From Sphingomonas mollis (GTDB lineage Bacteria; Pseudomonadota; Alphaproteobacteria; Sphingomonadales; Sphingomonadaceae), in assembly GCF_016427505.1 (NCBI RefSeq), contig NZ_JAELXS010000011.1, forward strand, positions 1 to 64,000: a stretch of 64,000 bases of DNA. Direction: 5' to 3'. The notes below the pieces were generated by a model. That model made no database searches. It had not been told where the DNA came from and saw only the letters and a list, made by a program, of their open reading frames with translations. Position numbers and translations under genes: made by a program. Positions 17,326 to 25,637 of the stretch are shown piece by piece (position 1 is the stretch's first letter; each line of letters starts with the position of its first letter).

Positions 17326-18666
17326 ATGGCTGGCATATACAAGCGCCTCATGCCGGCAAAGCGCTGGACGCCTTCCCGGTATCGGGCCTTGTTGCGCGCC
17401 CGTGGTCCGCGCTCGGTGCAGTTTCGTACGCGGGCCGCCATCCTTGCCGGGGCCATTCTGGTCGGGATCGTCGCCACGCTGTTCGCCGAAGCCGCCGATT
17501 GGGCAGGCGCCGTTTTCGATCGCTATGCCCGGAGCTGGCACTGGTTGCCGCTGGTCACCACACCGCCGACCTTCATGGCGCTCGTCTGGATGACGCGGCG
17601 CTATGCCCCGTTGGCGCGCGGGTCCGGCATCCCGCAGGTGATCGCCGCCCAGGCGAGTCCGAACGAGGCGACCGGGACGCTGATCTCGATCCGGACCGTG
17701 GCGGCAAAGGCGGTGCTGACGATCGGGGCGGTGCTGGGCGGTGCGTCTGTCGGGCGCGAGGGGCCGACGGTTCAACTGGCGGCGGCCGTGATGGGCTTCA
17801 CGCACCGGCTGGTCCGCGTACCGTTGCGGGGAGGGGTGGTGATCGCCGGCGGTGCGGCGGGCGTGGCGGCGGCCTTCAATACGCCGCTGGCGGGGCTGTT
17901 GTTCGCGATCGAGGAGCTGGCATCCGCCTATGAGCAGCGGGTGACGCTGCTGGTGCTCGCCGCGATCGTCATCGCCGGGATGGTCGCGCAGTCGGTGCAG
18001 GGCGATTACATCTACTTCGGCGCGATCGGGGCGCACATGCCGCTGTTGTCGGCGCTTCTCGTGGCGCCGGTCGCCGGCGTGGTCGGCGGTATGGCAGGGG
18101 GCCTGTTTTCCAGAATCGCGCTGGCCATGGCGCTCGGGGGTAATCGCCTGACGTGCTGGGCGCGGGCCAATCCGATCAAGTTTGCCGGTATCTGCGGCGG
18201 CGTCGTCGCGTTGCTCGGTGTCTTCACCGGGCTCACCTGGGGGACCGGCTACTCCTCCGCCCGCGCGATGATCGTCGGTGTCGATGCGCCGCTGTGGTTC
18301 GGTCCTGCCAAGCTGGTCGCGACCGCGGCGACGGCGATCGCCGGGTTGCCGGGTGGCATCTTCGCCCCGTCGCTCGCGGTCGGGGCCGGCGTCGGCAACC
18401 TGTTGCGCGAGGTGTTTCCGGGCGAGCCGGCCAGCGCGGTCGTCATCCTCGGCATGGTCGCGTATTTCGCGGGCGTGGTGCGGGCGCCGCTGACGGCGGT
18501 CATCATTCTGTCGGAGACGACCGCCAGCCGCGGTCTGATGCTGCCGATGTTCGCGACCGCGTTCATCGCCGATGCCGCGAGCCAATGGGTGTGCCGCGAG
18601 AAACTGTATCACGGCTTGTCCAGGACGTTCGCCATGAAGGAGACACCCCCATCCCACCAGCACTGA
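17326..18666 (+). CDS. CLC-family chloride/proton antiporter
   Basis: This 446-residue membrane protein carries all CLC signatures: GSGIPQV (about residue 100), GREGPTVQ with the gating glutamate (about 146), LLFAIEEL with the inner proton glutamate, and GGIFAPSLAVGA near residue 345. Having both glutamates, as in E. coli ClcA, points to a proton-coupled exchanger rather than a channel. There is no C-terminal CBS pair. Ten or more hydrophobic segments place it in the inner membrane. A role in acid or osmotic tolerance is known for the family. The next gene follows immediately in another frame, so the two are probably co-transcribed. Confidence 0.93.
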   Translation: MAGIYKRLMPAKRWTPSRYRALLRARGPRSVQFRTRAAILAGAILVGIVATLFAEAADWAGAVFDRYARSWHWLPLVTTPPTFMALVWMTRRYAPLARGSGIPQVIAAQASPNEATGTLISIRTVAAKAVLTIGAVLGGASVGREGPTVQLAAAVMGFTHRLVRVPLRGGVVIAGGAAGVAAAFNTPLAGLLFAIEELASAYEQRVTLLVLAAIVIAGMVAQSVQGDYIYFGAIGAHMPLLSALLVAPVAGVVGGMAGGLFSRIALAMALGGNRLTCWARANPIKFAGICGGVVALLGVFTGLTWGTGYSSARAMIVGVDAPLWFGPAKLVATAATAIAGLPGGIFAPSLAVGAGVGNLLREVFPGEPASAVVILGMVAYFAGVVRAPLTAVIILSETTASRGLMLPMFATAFIADAASQWVCREKLYHGLSRTFAMKETPPSHQH

Positions 18667-18701
18667 CGAAGATCGCCGCGTTGCCGCGCACGTGGTTCGC
18701 G

Positions 18702-20144
18702 ATGGCGACGGAGGGCGTCGATCATGACGGCGTCGTGCGGCAGATCGCCGAGGAATCCGGATGGTCGGGTCGTTACGCCTTCCTGATCGTGATCTCTGCC
18801 GCCATTTCGCTACTCGGCCTGTTGATGCCATCGGTCGCGGTCCTGATCGGCGCCATGCTGCTGTCGCCGTTGATGATGCCGATCATCGGTCTGGGTTTCG
18901 GCATCGCGACACTGGATTTCCATGAGATACGCCGGGCGGCGACCGCGCTGATCCTTGGCGCGGTAATCGCGGTGACCCTGTCGGTCGTGCTGATCCGGCT
19001 GTCACCGGTCCAGACGATCACCAGCGAGATCGCCGGGCGGACGCAGCCGACCCTGTTCGATCTGCTCGTGGCGTTGCTGTCGGCCATCGCCGGTGGCTAT
19101 GCGCTGATCCGGGGCCGGGGCGGTACGGTGGTGGGGGTCGCCATCGCGATCGCGCTGATGCCGCCGCTGGTCGTCGTGGGCTTTGGCATTGCGACGTGGA
19201 ACTGGGTCGTCTTCTCGGGCGCGTTGCTGTTGTTCCTGACCAACGCGATCACCATCGCGCTGACCGCGGCGCTGGTTGCGCGCTGTTATGGGTTCGGCAG
19301 CCATCTGTCGCCGCATCATACCGGCTGGCAGCTCGTGCTGTTCGCGGTCGCGATCGGCGTGCTGTCGATCCCGCTCGGGGCCGGGCTGCGCAGGATCGCG
19401 TTCGAGGCGGTCGCCCAGCGGCAGGTCCGCGACGCGCTGGGCGCCGACTTTCCTGCGGGTGCGCGGCTCAGTCAGGTCGAGATCGACCATGGTGTCGATC
19501 CGGTCCGGGTCCGAGCAGTGATGCTGACGCCGAGCATCGAACCCGATGCGGATCGGAAACTGGCCGCTGATCTACGCCAGCGGCTGGCGCGCGCGGTTGA
19601 CGTCCATATCGATCAGGTGCGGATTTCGCCGGAGACCGGGGCGGTCGAGGCGGCGCAGATCGCACGCGCGGGCGGTGGCGAGGCGTTGATGGCGATCCGC
19701 GCGCGCGATCGGGCGGTCGCGGATGTCGCGTTGATCGCGGGTGTTTCATCCGCGTCGGTCGCCGTCGATCAATCGGGGCGGACGATCCGTGCCATGGCGG
19801 CGCCGCTGCCGGGATTGGCGATCGCCGGTTATCGCGATCTGGAGCGGCGCGCGGACGCGGCTGTTGCGGACTGGAATGTGATTTTCAGCCCGCCGGGCGA
19901 TGTCGCGCTGCCGGACATCACGATCAGGTCGGGGGTGATCGATGATGCGGCGCTCGACGAGGCGGCGTGGGTATCCGCAAGGCTCGGTCGCTCGCTGGCG
20001 GTGAACGGTGGCACGCTTCGCCAAAGGAGCGCTGTTGCCGAAGGTCTGTCGGCGCGGGGCGGTCAGGCCGCTACCGGTCGCGCCGGCGGTCGCCTCCGCC
20101 TCGGATGGATGCCGCCCGAAGCTGCCGGTTCCAGCACGCCGTGA
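18702..20144 (+). CDS. DUF389 membrane protein
   Basis: The protein has about 480 residues from the first in-frame ATG (18702). Its N-terminal half has six or so membrane helices with the DUF389 features (LLMPSVAVLIGAMLLSPLMM, then IRRAATALILGAVIAVT and IAIALMPPLVVVGFGIATWN). The C-terminal half is a soluble alpha/beta region. Function is unknown; related proteins are called TIGR00341-type. The start is uncertain. Homology-like sequence (ALTKIAALPRTWF) precedes the ATG, TTG at 18681 is in frame, and the only good ribosome binding site (AAGGAG, 18637-18642) sits eight bases before an in-frame ATC at 18651, inside the CLC 3' end. Coupling to the chloride antiporter suggests a shared membrane or ion-stress role (inference). 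Confidence 0.85.
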   Translation: MATEGVDHDGVVRQIAEESGWSGRYAFLIVISAAISLLGLLMPSVAVLIGAMLLSPLMMPIIGLGFGIATLDFHEIRRAATALILGAVIAVTLSVVLIRLSPVQTITSEIAGRTQPTLFDLLVALLSAIAGGYALIRGRGGTVVGVAIAIALMPPLVVVGFGIATWNWVVFSGALLLFLTNAITIALTAALVARCYGFGSHLSPHHTGWQLVLFAVAIGVLSIPLGAGLRRIAFEAVAQRQVRDALGADFPAGARLSQVEIDHGVDPVRVRAVMLTPSIEPDADRKLAADLRQRLARAVDVHIDQVRISPETGAVEAAQIARAGGGEALMAIRARDRAVADVALIAGVSSASVAVDQSGRTIRAMAAPLPGLAIAGYRDLERRADAAVADWNVIFSPPGDVALPDITIRSGVIDDAALDEAAWVSARLGRSLAVNGGTLRQRSAVAEGLSARGGQAATGRAGGRLRLGWMPPEAAGSSTP

Positions 20145-20213
20145 TCGACCCGCGTCAGCGGACATCTGGGTTGATCTGCCCTGTCACCCGACATTCCGTC
20201 ACACGGGCTTGCG

Positions 20214-20948
20214 CTATTCGATCGGGTATATGCCGTACATCACCGTGTCGTAATGGTTTTCGATCATCGCGGTGCAGCCGCATGATGCGTCTCGCAGGAC
20301 CTGTTCGTCCTTGACGATGAACACGCCCCGGCGCGTGGCGATGGTGCCTTCCGCCCGCAGCCGGCTGATGACGCGCGTGACGAAGGTCCGTCCCACGCCC
20401 AGCACTTGCGCCAGTTGTTCATGGGTCATCGCGAATTCGGTAGACTGCGTCCGGCTGACGGCGGCCAGCAGCCATTTGGCCGTTCGCTGCGAGATCGAGT
20501 GGGTGGCATTGCAGGCGGCCGTCTGGAACACCTGGGCCAGCAGGCAGTCCGAATATCGCGAGAACCAGTGGCGCAGCGTCAGGGAATCGAGCTTCGCCTG
20601 TTCCAGCGCCGAGGTCTTCACCCGCAGGAAGCGACCGCCATACCGGACCTGCGCCGTGGAATAGGCGGGCAGGTGGCCGTTGGAGACGATCCCGCCGATG
20701 GCACCCTCGCACCCGACCAGCGCTACCTCCACCGTGCTGGAGCCGTCGTTGGTGCTGATGCAGAACGCCGCCATCGCCGATCCGCACGGGAACCACGTAT
20801 GGATGACCTCCTCGCCGGCGGATTGCAGAACGTCGTGTGCCTTGAGATCGAGGACCATCATATGCGGCGCCAATCGCCGGCGGTCGGCCTCGTTCAGTGT
20901 CCCGAGCAGGATATTGCCCGACAGGTCATCGGGGGAAGGCCCTAACAT
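20214..20948 (-). CDS. Crp/Fnr-family transcriptional regulator
   Basis: The ATG at 20948, five bases after AGGAG, gives 244 residues. An N-terminal cyclic-nucleotide-binding-like beta-barrel (about 15-145) lacks the classical cAMP-contact motif (RGE.S/T), so it may sense another signal or none. The C-terminal HTH_Crp domain reads MTHEQLAQVLGVGRTFVTRV and then ISRLRAEGTIATRRG. There is no Fnr-type N-terminal cysteine cluster, although two Cys occur near the end (ASCGCTAM). The protein is a form frequent in alphaproteobacteria next to PAS/HWE kinases. It diverges from a LOV histidine kinase gene, which suggests a common stress or light response. Confidence 0.9.
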   Translation of the reverse strand: MLGPSPDDLSGNILLGTLNEADRRRLAPHMMVLDLKAHDVLQSAGEEVIHTWFPCGSAMAAFCISTNDGSSTVEVALVGCEGAIGGIVSNGHLPAYSTAQVRYGGRFLRVKTSALEQAKLDSLTLRHWFSRYSDCLLAQVFQTAACNATHSISQRTAKWLLAAVSRTQSTEFAMTHEQLAQVLGVGRTFVTRVISRLRAEGTIATRRGVFIVKDEQVLRDASCGCTAMIENHYDTVMYGIYPIE

Positions 20949-21241
20949 TATAACTCCTGACGACGAGGGGCACATTTCCTGACGTATGTGCACAAATGGA
21001 CTGACGCCGCTTTGTTCCTGCGTTACTGGTGAACATAACTCAGCCTTCCAGGCGGTCGACACAGCCGCGGGATGCGTATCCGGCGGGTAGCGCGAGCGCC
21101 TGGCATAGTCCTGGATCGTACCATTGCGTTCACCAACACATGATCGTTGCGGCCGGTTTATCGGCAACGCGTCCGGCCAGCCCCTGTTTCTGATTTCAAC
21201 GGGATTTCCGGCATCGTCGCCGGGATCAGCGGAGCCGTCCG

Positions 21242-22720
21242 TTGATTAACGAGCAGGAACAGTCCCGCATCGAACACGAACTGGTGCGCAAGGATCGGGG
21301 GACCGACCCCTTTTCCGCGGCCGTTCGGGCGACGCGGATGCCGATGGTCATCACCGATCCCAATCAGGACGATAACCCGATCGTCTTCGTCAACGGTGCC
21401 TTCTCGAAACTGACCGGGTTCGCCGAGAACGAAATCCTGGGCCGCAACTGCCGGTTTCTGCAAGGGCCGGACACGGATCGGGAAGACGTGGCAAGGTTGC
21501 GTGATGCCATCACCCGGCGTCGATCGATCGAACTCGAACTACTCAATTATCGCAAGGACGGCACCACGTTCTGGAACCGGGTGCTGGTGTCGCCGGTCTT
21601 CGATGAAGAAGGGCATGTGACCTATTTCTTCGCGTCCCAGTTCGACGTGACGATGGAACGCGAACGTCTGGTGAACCTGCAGCGTGATCGCGACGATCTC
21701 GAGGCCGAGATCGGCCAGCGGACCAGCGATCTGGTCCAGGCGGAAAGCCGCCTCCGCTTTGCGCTCGAAGCCGCGCAGTTGGGATCGTGGAGCATCGATC
21801 TGGCGACCGAGCGCATGACGGTCACCGATGGATGCAAGGAGAATTGGGGGCGGTCGCTGGCCGAGCCGTTTCTCTACAGCGACATCAAGTCCGCGGTGCA
21901 CCCGGACGATCGGGCGCATCGTGACGAGGCGCTGCGGATCGCGCTGGAGGAAACCGGCGACTATGACGTCGAGTACCGCATCCACACCCCGACCGGCGAG
22001 GAGCGGTGGCTGGCGGTCCGTGGACAGGTGTTCCGTCGTGCCGATGGCTCGCCGTTGCTGCTCGTCGGCGTTTCGCAGAACATCACCGGGCGAAAGCGGG
22101 CCGAGGAGCATCGGTCGATGCTGGCGCACGAGCTGAACCACCGGGTCAAGAACATGCTGGCGACGCTGCAGGCGATCGTCGGGCAGACGCTGCGCAATGC
22201 CACCTCGCTGGAAAGCGCGGCCGACACGCTGGCGGGGCGTATCCAGGCGATGGACGCGGCGAACGACCTTCTGGTCAATGATCGTTGGGAACGGGCGGCC
22301 ATGGCCACGCTGGTGGACCGTTCGCTGGCGCCGTTTCGCACCGACGATGGCGATCGGATCAGGGCAGAGGGCCCCGATGTCCACATTCCGCCCCGGATCG
22401 CCGTGGGGCTGTCGCTGGCCCTGCACGAACTGGGCACCAATGCCGCAAAATACGGGGCTCTCTCCACACCCCAGGGGCATGTCGCGGTGTGCTGGCGGAT
22501 CGAGGACGGCGTCGAGCCGGTCCGGTTGCATATCTCGTGGGAGGAGACGGGCGGACCGGCGGTCACCACGCCGACCCGGACCGGCTTTGGGTCGAAGCTG
22601 ATCCAACGGGTGCTCGCGAGCGAGATCGGGGGAACCGCGCATATCGAGTATCGCCCGACCGGCGTGGTCTTCACCGCCGTCGCACCGTTGCCGGAGCCGG
22701 AGGACAGCGACGCGGGGTGA
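21242..22720 (+). CDS. LOV-PAS HWE-type histidine kinase (blue-light sensor)
   Basis: This 492-residue protein starts at TTG 21242, seven bases after GGAG. The LOV domain (about 28-140) contains GRNCRFLQG with the flavin-binding Cys70 and the FMN-contact residues NYRKDGTTFWN. A PAS domain (about 170-285) follows after a coiled coil. The kinase is of the HWE/HisKA_2 type: ELNHRVKNMLATLQAI with phospho-acceptor His300, HELGTNAAKYGALS as the N-box, and the WEETGGP element. There are no membrane helices. Light-induced Cys-FMN adduct formation should switch kinase activity, as shown for other LOV kinases. The response regulator 59 bases downstream is the obvious partner. Related kinases act on the PhyR/EcfG general stress pathway; the link here is inference. 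Confidence 0.94.
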   Translation: MINEQEQSRIEHELVRKDRGTDPFSAAVRATRMPMVITDPNQDDNPIVFVNGAFSKLTGFAENEILGRNCRFLQGPDTDREDVARLRDAITRRRSIELELLNYRKDGTTFWNRVLVSPVFDEEGHVTYFFASQFDVTMERERLVNLQRDRDDLEAEIGQRTSDLVQAESRLRFALEAAQLGSWSIDLATERMTVTDGCKENWGRSLAEPFLYSDIKSAVHPDDRAHRDEALRIALEETGDYDVEYRIHTPTGEERWLAVRGQVFRRADGSPLLLVGVSQNITGRKRAEEHRSMLAHELNHRVKNMLATLQAIVGQTLRNATSLESAADTLAGRIQAMDAANDLLVNDRWERAAMATLVDRSLAPFRTDDGDRIRAEGPDVHIPPRIAVGLSLALHELGTNAAKYGALSTPQGHVAVCWRIEDGVEPVRLHISWEETGGPAVTTPTRTGFGSKLIQRVLASEIGGTAHIEYRPTGVVFTAVAPLPEPEDSDAG

Positions 22721-22779
22721 AACCTGCCCCGCGACCGATATTGACGGCAACATATGCGGCCCGAGGCCGTTAGCGCGTC

Positions 22780-23187
22780 ATGACCATGTCAACCGTGCCC
22801 TATGCGCTGATCGTCGATGACGATCCGATCATCCTGATGGACGCGTGTGCGATCATCGAGGATGCCGGCTTTCGGTCGCTCGACGCCGTCACCGGCGACG
22901 AGGCCAAGGCGATCCTGGCCGAGCAGGCGGCCAAGATCATCCTGCTGTTCTCCGATGTCGAGATGCCGGGTGAGACGAACGGTTTCGCCCTGGCCCACCA
23001 TGTCGCGGAGCATTACCCATGGATCGAGATCGTCATCGCCAGCGGGCGAATCCAGCCGGCGGACGGCGATATGCCGGCCAAGGCGAGTTTTATCCGCAAG
23101 CCGTTCAACGATCGGATGATCCACGCCCATCTTCGCGAGATGCTGCCCGACGGCAAGCAGCCGGAGCCGCTGAAGCACGCGGTCTGA
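22780..23187 (+). CDS. Single-domain response regulator
   Basis: This 135-residue receiver domain has no output domain. The acidic pocket (VDDDP, 13-16), the phospho-acceptor Asp59 in LLFSDVEMPG, the Ser of IASGR and the Lys of FIRKPF are all present. It probably accepts phosphate from the LOV-HWE kinase encoded 59 bases upstream and may act as a phosphate sink or a protein-protein switch, as other such regulators in HWE pathways do. Start: two in-frame ATGs six bases apart (22780 and 22786). Confidence 0.92.
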   Translation: MTMSTVPYALIVDDDPIILMDACAIIEDAGFRSLDAVTGDEAKAILAEQAAKIILLFSDVEMPGETNGFALAHHVAEHYPWIEIVIASGRIQPADGDMPAKASFIRKPFNDRMIHAHLREMLPDGKQPEPLKHAV

Positions 23188-23218
23188 ACGACCGGCCGGG
23201 CACGCTGGTCGCCGGCAT

Positions 23219-25624
23219 TCATTCGTAGCGCAGCGCGATGGCGGGTTCGGCTCGGGCGACGCGCCATGCCTGCACGAAGATCGTGGCCGTCGCGATCACG
23301 ATCGCCGCCATGGTCGCGGCAAGGAAGAACCAGGGCGACAGTGCGATCCGGTCGTCGAACCCGCTCAGCCAGCGCCGCATCGCGACCCAGGCGATCGGCC
23401 AGGCCACGATGCTGGCGATCAGCACCGGGCGCAGGAACGTGGTCAGCAACAGGCGCAGCACGTCGGCGGTGGATGCGCCGATCGTCTTGCGTATCCCGAT
23501 CTCCTTCACCCGGCGCGATGTGTCGAACGCAGCGAGGCCGTAGAGGCCGATGCACCCGATCAGGATCGCCAGCACCGCACCGATCGTGAACAGCCGCGCG
23601 CGCTGGGCATCGGCCTTGTAGTATTCCTCGTAGAGATTTTGCGCGACCGTCCGACCCTCGAACGGCACCGCCGGTGCGATCCGCTTCCACGCCGCCTCGG
23701 CCGCGTCGCGGAACCGCGCGGGATCGCCGCTGTAGCGGATCGTCGCCAACGCGCTGGCGAAGGGCTTGCTCGAATAGCGATACTCGACCCCGCCGATCGC
23801 CTGCCGTGGACCACGGAAACGCAGGTCGTCGACGACGCCGACGATCGTCATCGTGCCGTTGCCCTCCAGCGTCCCGCCGATCGCGGCGGCAGGGCTTGCG
23901 AAGCCCAGGTCGGCGGCGGCGGTGCGATTGACCACCACGTTGTACGGTGCCTTGCTACCGGCCTGACGCAGGGCGGTATCGTCGCCCGGATGCGCGGTAT
24001 CGAACAGGCGTCCGGCGATCAGGCGTGCACCGAAGGTCGCGAAATAGTCGTCGCCGACCACGACATCCATCGTCGATCGCCCGCGGCTTTCGTCGAGGCC
24101 CGCGCGATAGATGGTCGACGTGTTGGTCGTGCTCTGGCTACCGGGAGCGTTCTGCGCCGATGTGATCGCGGAGACGCCCGGCAGCGCGGCCAGTACCCGC
24201 AGGACGCCGGCGCGATCCGCGGGTTCGACATTGGCAAACGCATGGACGATGAACAGGCCGTCGCGCCTGAAGCCGAGATCGGCGTCGCGCACATGTGCGG
24301 TCTGCGCCAGCATCACGCCGGTCCCGATCGCGAAGGCGACCGCGATCCCGAACTGGAAGACGACCAGCGCACCGCGCAGCCGCGCGCCCGCCCGTCCGCC
24401 GCCCGGCGCGCGCGCCGATGCGAGCACCGCCGCAGGCTGGAACCGGGTCAGCACCAGTGCCGGATATATCCCCGCGACCAGCCCGACCGCGACTACCAGC
24501 GCGATCAGCGGGGGCAGGATCGACGCCGATCCCAGATAATGCAGCGCCAGCTTCGTGCCGCCCGCGGCATTGATGAGCGGCAGCGCGAGTTCGGCGAGCG
24601 CGAGGCCGATCAGCGCAGCGAGCGCGACGGTTGCCAACGCCTCGCCGGTGAATTGCCGGATCAGCGTGGCGCGGGTGCCGCCGAGCACCTTGCGCATCGC
24701 AACCTCGCGCGCCCGCAGCCCCGATCGTGCGGTGGCGAGGTTCACGTAATTGACGATCGCGATCAACAGCGTGAGTATGCCGACGATCCCCAGTGTCGTC
24801 ACCGCATTGCGGTCTGCGGGATCGTACAGGTGGTTATCGACCAGCGGGCGCAGCGACTGCTCCCACGTGCCCTTCTTGACGTTGCCGTCGGGGAAGACAT
24901 GCCGCTCTGCGAAACGTGGCAGTTCGCCGTCGAACGAGCGGGCAGCGGCGGCGTCGGGGAAGCGAAGGAACGTGTGCAGCGTCGTGCTGCCCCAATGGTC
25001 GAACCATTCGTTGGCGAAGCGCGCGCGGACGAGCGGCACGAACAGGTCGCTGCGGAAGCTGACGTCGTTTGGCATGTCGGCGATCACCGCACCGACGCGA
25101 TAGGGGAAGGTCTGGCCGTCGATCGTGATCGTCATCGCCCGACCGATGGCGGGCTGGCTGCCGAAATATTTCCGCGCGATCTGTTCGGTCACGACGACCG
25201 AACCGGGATCGGCGAGCGCGCGAACCGGATCACCCGAGACTGCGGGATAGCGTATCAGCGCGAAGAAATTGGGGTCAACGATCCGCAGCGACTCGGCTGT
25301 CACGGTGTTGCCCTGACGGACGGTGGCGTTCTGATCCCAGTACCGGGTGCCCTGCAATCCGGGATAGTCGGCGCGCAGCACGTCGAGCTGGCCCCCCATC
25401 GTATAGGGGTTCGGATCTTCGGGATATCCCGGCATGTGATAGCGTTCCTGAATCACATACAGCTTGTCCGCACCCGGGATCGCGCGGTCGAACCCGGTCT
25501 CGAACCGGACGAACAGGAGCAGCACGAGGAAGGTCGCGATGCCGAGCGCCAGTCCGCCGATGTTGAGCGCGGCGAACAGCTTGTGGCGGGTGAGCGAGCG
25601 ATAGAGGCTGGTGAGCGCACTCAT
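23219..25624 (-). CDS. ABC transporter permease, FtsX/MacB type (second of two)
   Basis: This 801-residue protein has the double MacB_PCD/FtsX layout. A first membrane helix near residue 20 (LNIGGLALGIATFLVLLLF) is followed by a periplasmic domain (about 45-280). Three helices come next (280-420), then a second helix (near 430), a second periplasmic domain (to about 670) and three C-terminal helices with LIGCIGLYGLAAFDTSRRVK and EIGIRKTIGAS. Such permeases work mechanically on lipoproteins, peptides or antibiotics rather than by channelling. It is a clear paralogue of the next permease upstream, 13 bases away, so the two arose by tandem duplication and may form a heterodimer. Last gene of the operon. 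Confidence 0.9.
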   Translation of the reverse strand: MSALTSLYRSLTRHKLFAALNIGGLALGIATFLVLLLFVRFETGFDRAIPGADKLYVIQERYHMPGYPEDPNPYTMGGQLDVLRADYPGLQGTRYWDQNATVRQGNTVTAESLRIVDPNFFALIRYPAVSGDPVRALADPGSVVVTEQIARKYFGSQPAIGRAMTITIDGQTFPYRVGAVIADMPNDVSFRSDLFVPLVRARFANEWFDHWGSTTLHTFLRFPDAAAARSFDGELPRFAERHVFPDGNVKKGTWEQSLRPLVDNHLYDPADRNAVTTLGIVGILTLLIAIVNYVNLATARSGLRAREVAMRKVLGGTRATLIRQFTGEALATVALAALIGLALAELALPLINAAGGTKLALHYLGSASILPPLIALVVAVGLVAGIYPALVLTRFQPAAVLASARAPGGGRAGARLRGALVVFQFGIAVAFAIGTGVMLAQTAHVRDADLGFRRDGLFIVHAFANVEPADRAGVLRVLAALPGVSAITSAQNAPGSQSTTNTSTIYRAGLDESRGRSTMDVVVGDDYFATFGARLIAGRLFDTAHPGDDTALRQAGSKAPYNVVVNRTAAADLGFASPAAAIGGTLEGNGTMTIVGVVDDLRFRGPRQAIGGVEYRYSSKPFASALATIRYSGDPARFRDAAEAAWKRIAPAVPFEGRTVAQNLYEEYYKADAQRARLFTIGAVLAILIGCIGLYGLAAFDTSRRVKEIGIRKTIGASTADVLRLLLTTFLRPVLIASIVAWPIAWVAMRRWLSGFDDRIALSPWFFLAATMAAIVIATATIFVQAWRVARAEPAIALRYE

Positions 25625-25637
25625 GGATACGGTCCTT

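Noticed and set aside
20949..21241. EcfG-type stress promoter (GGAAC-N16/17-CGTT) between the Crp-like and LOV kinase genes
   Set aside because: GGAAC occurs on the minus strand but no CGTT stands at the required distance.
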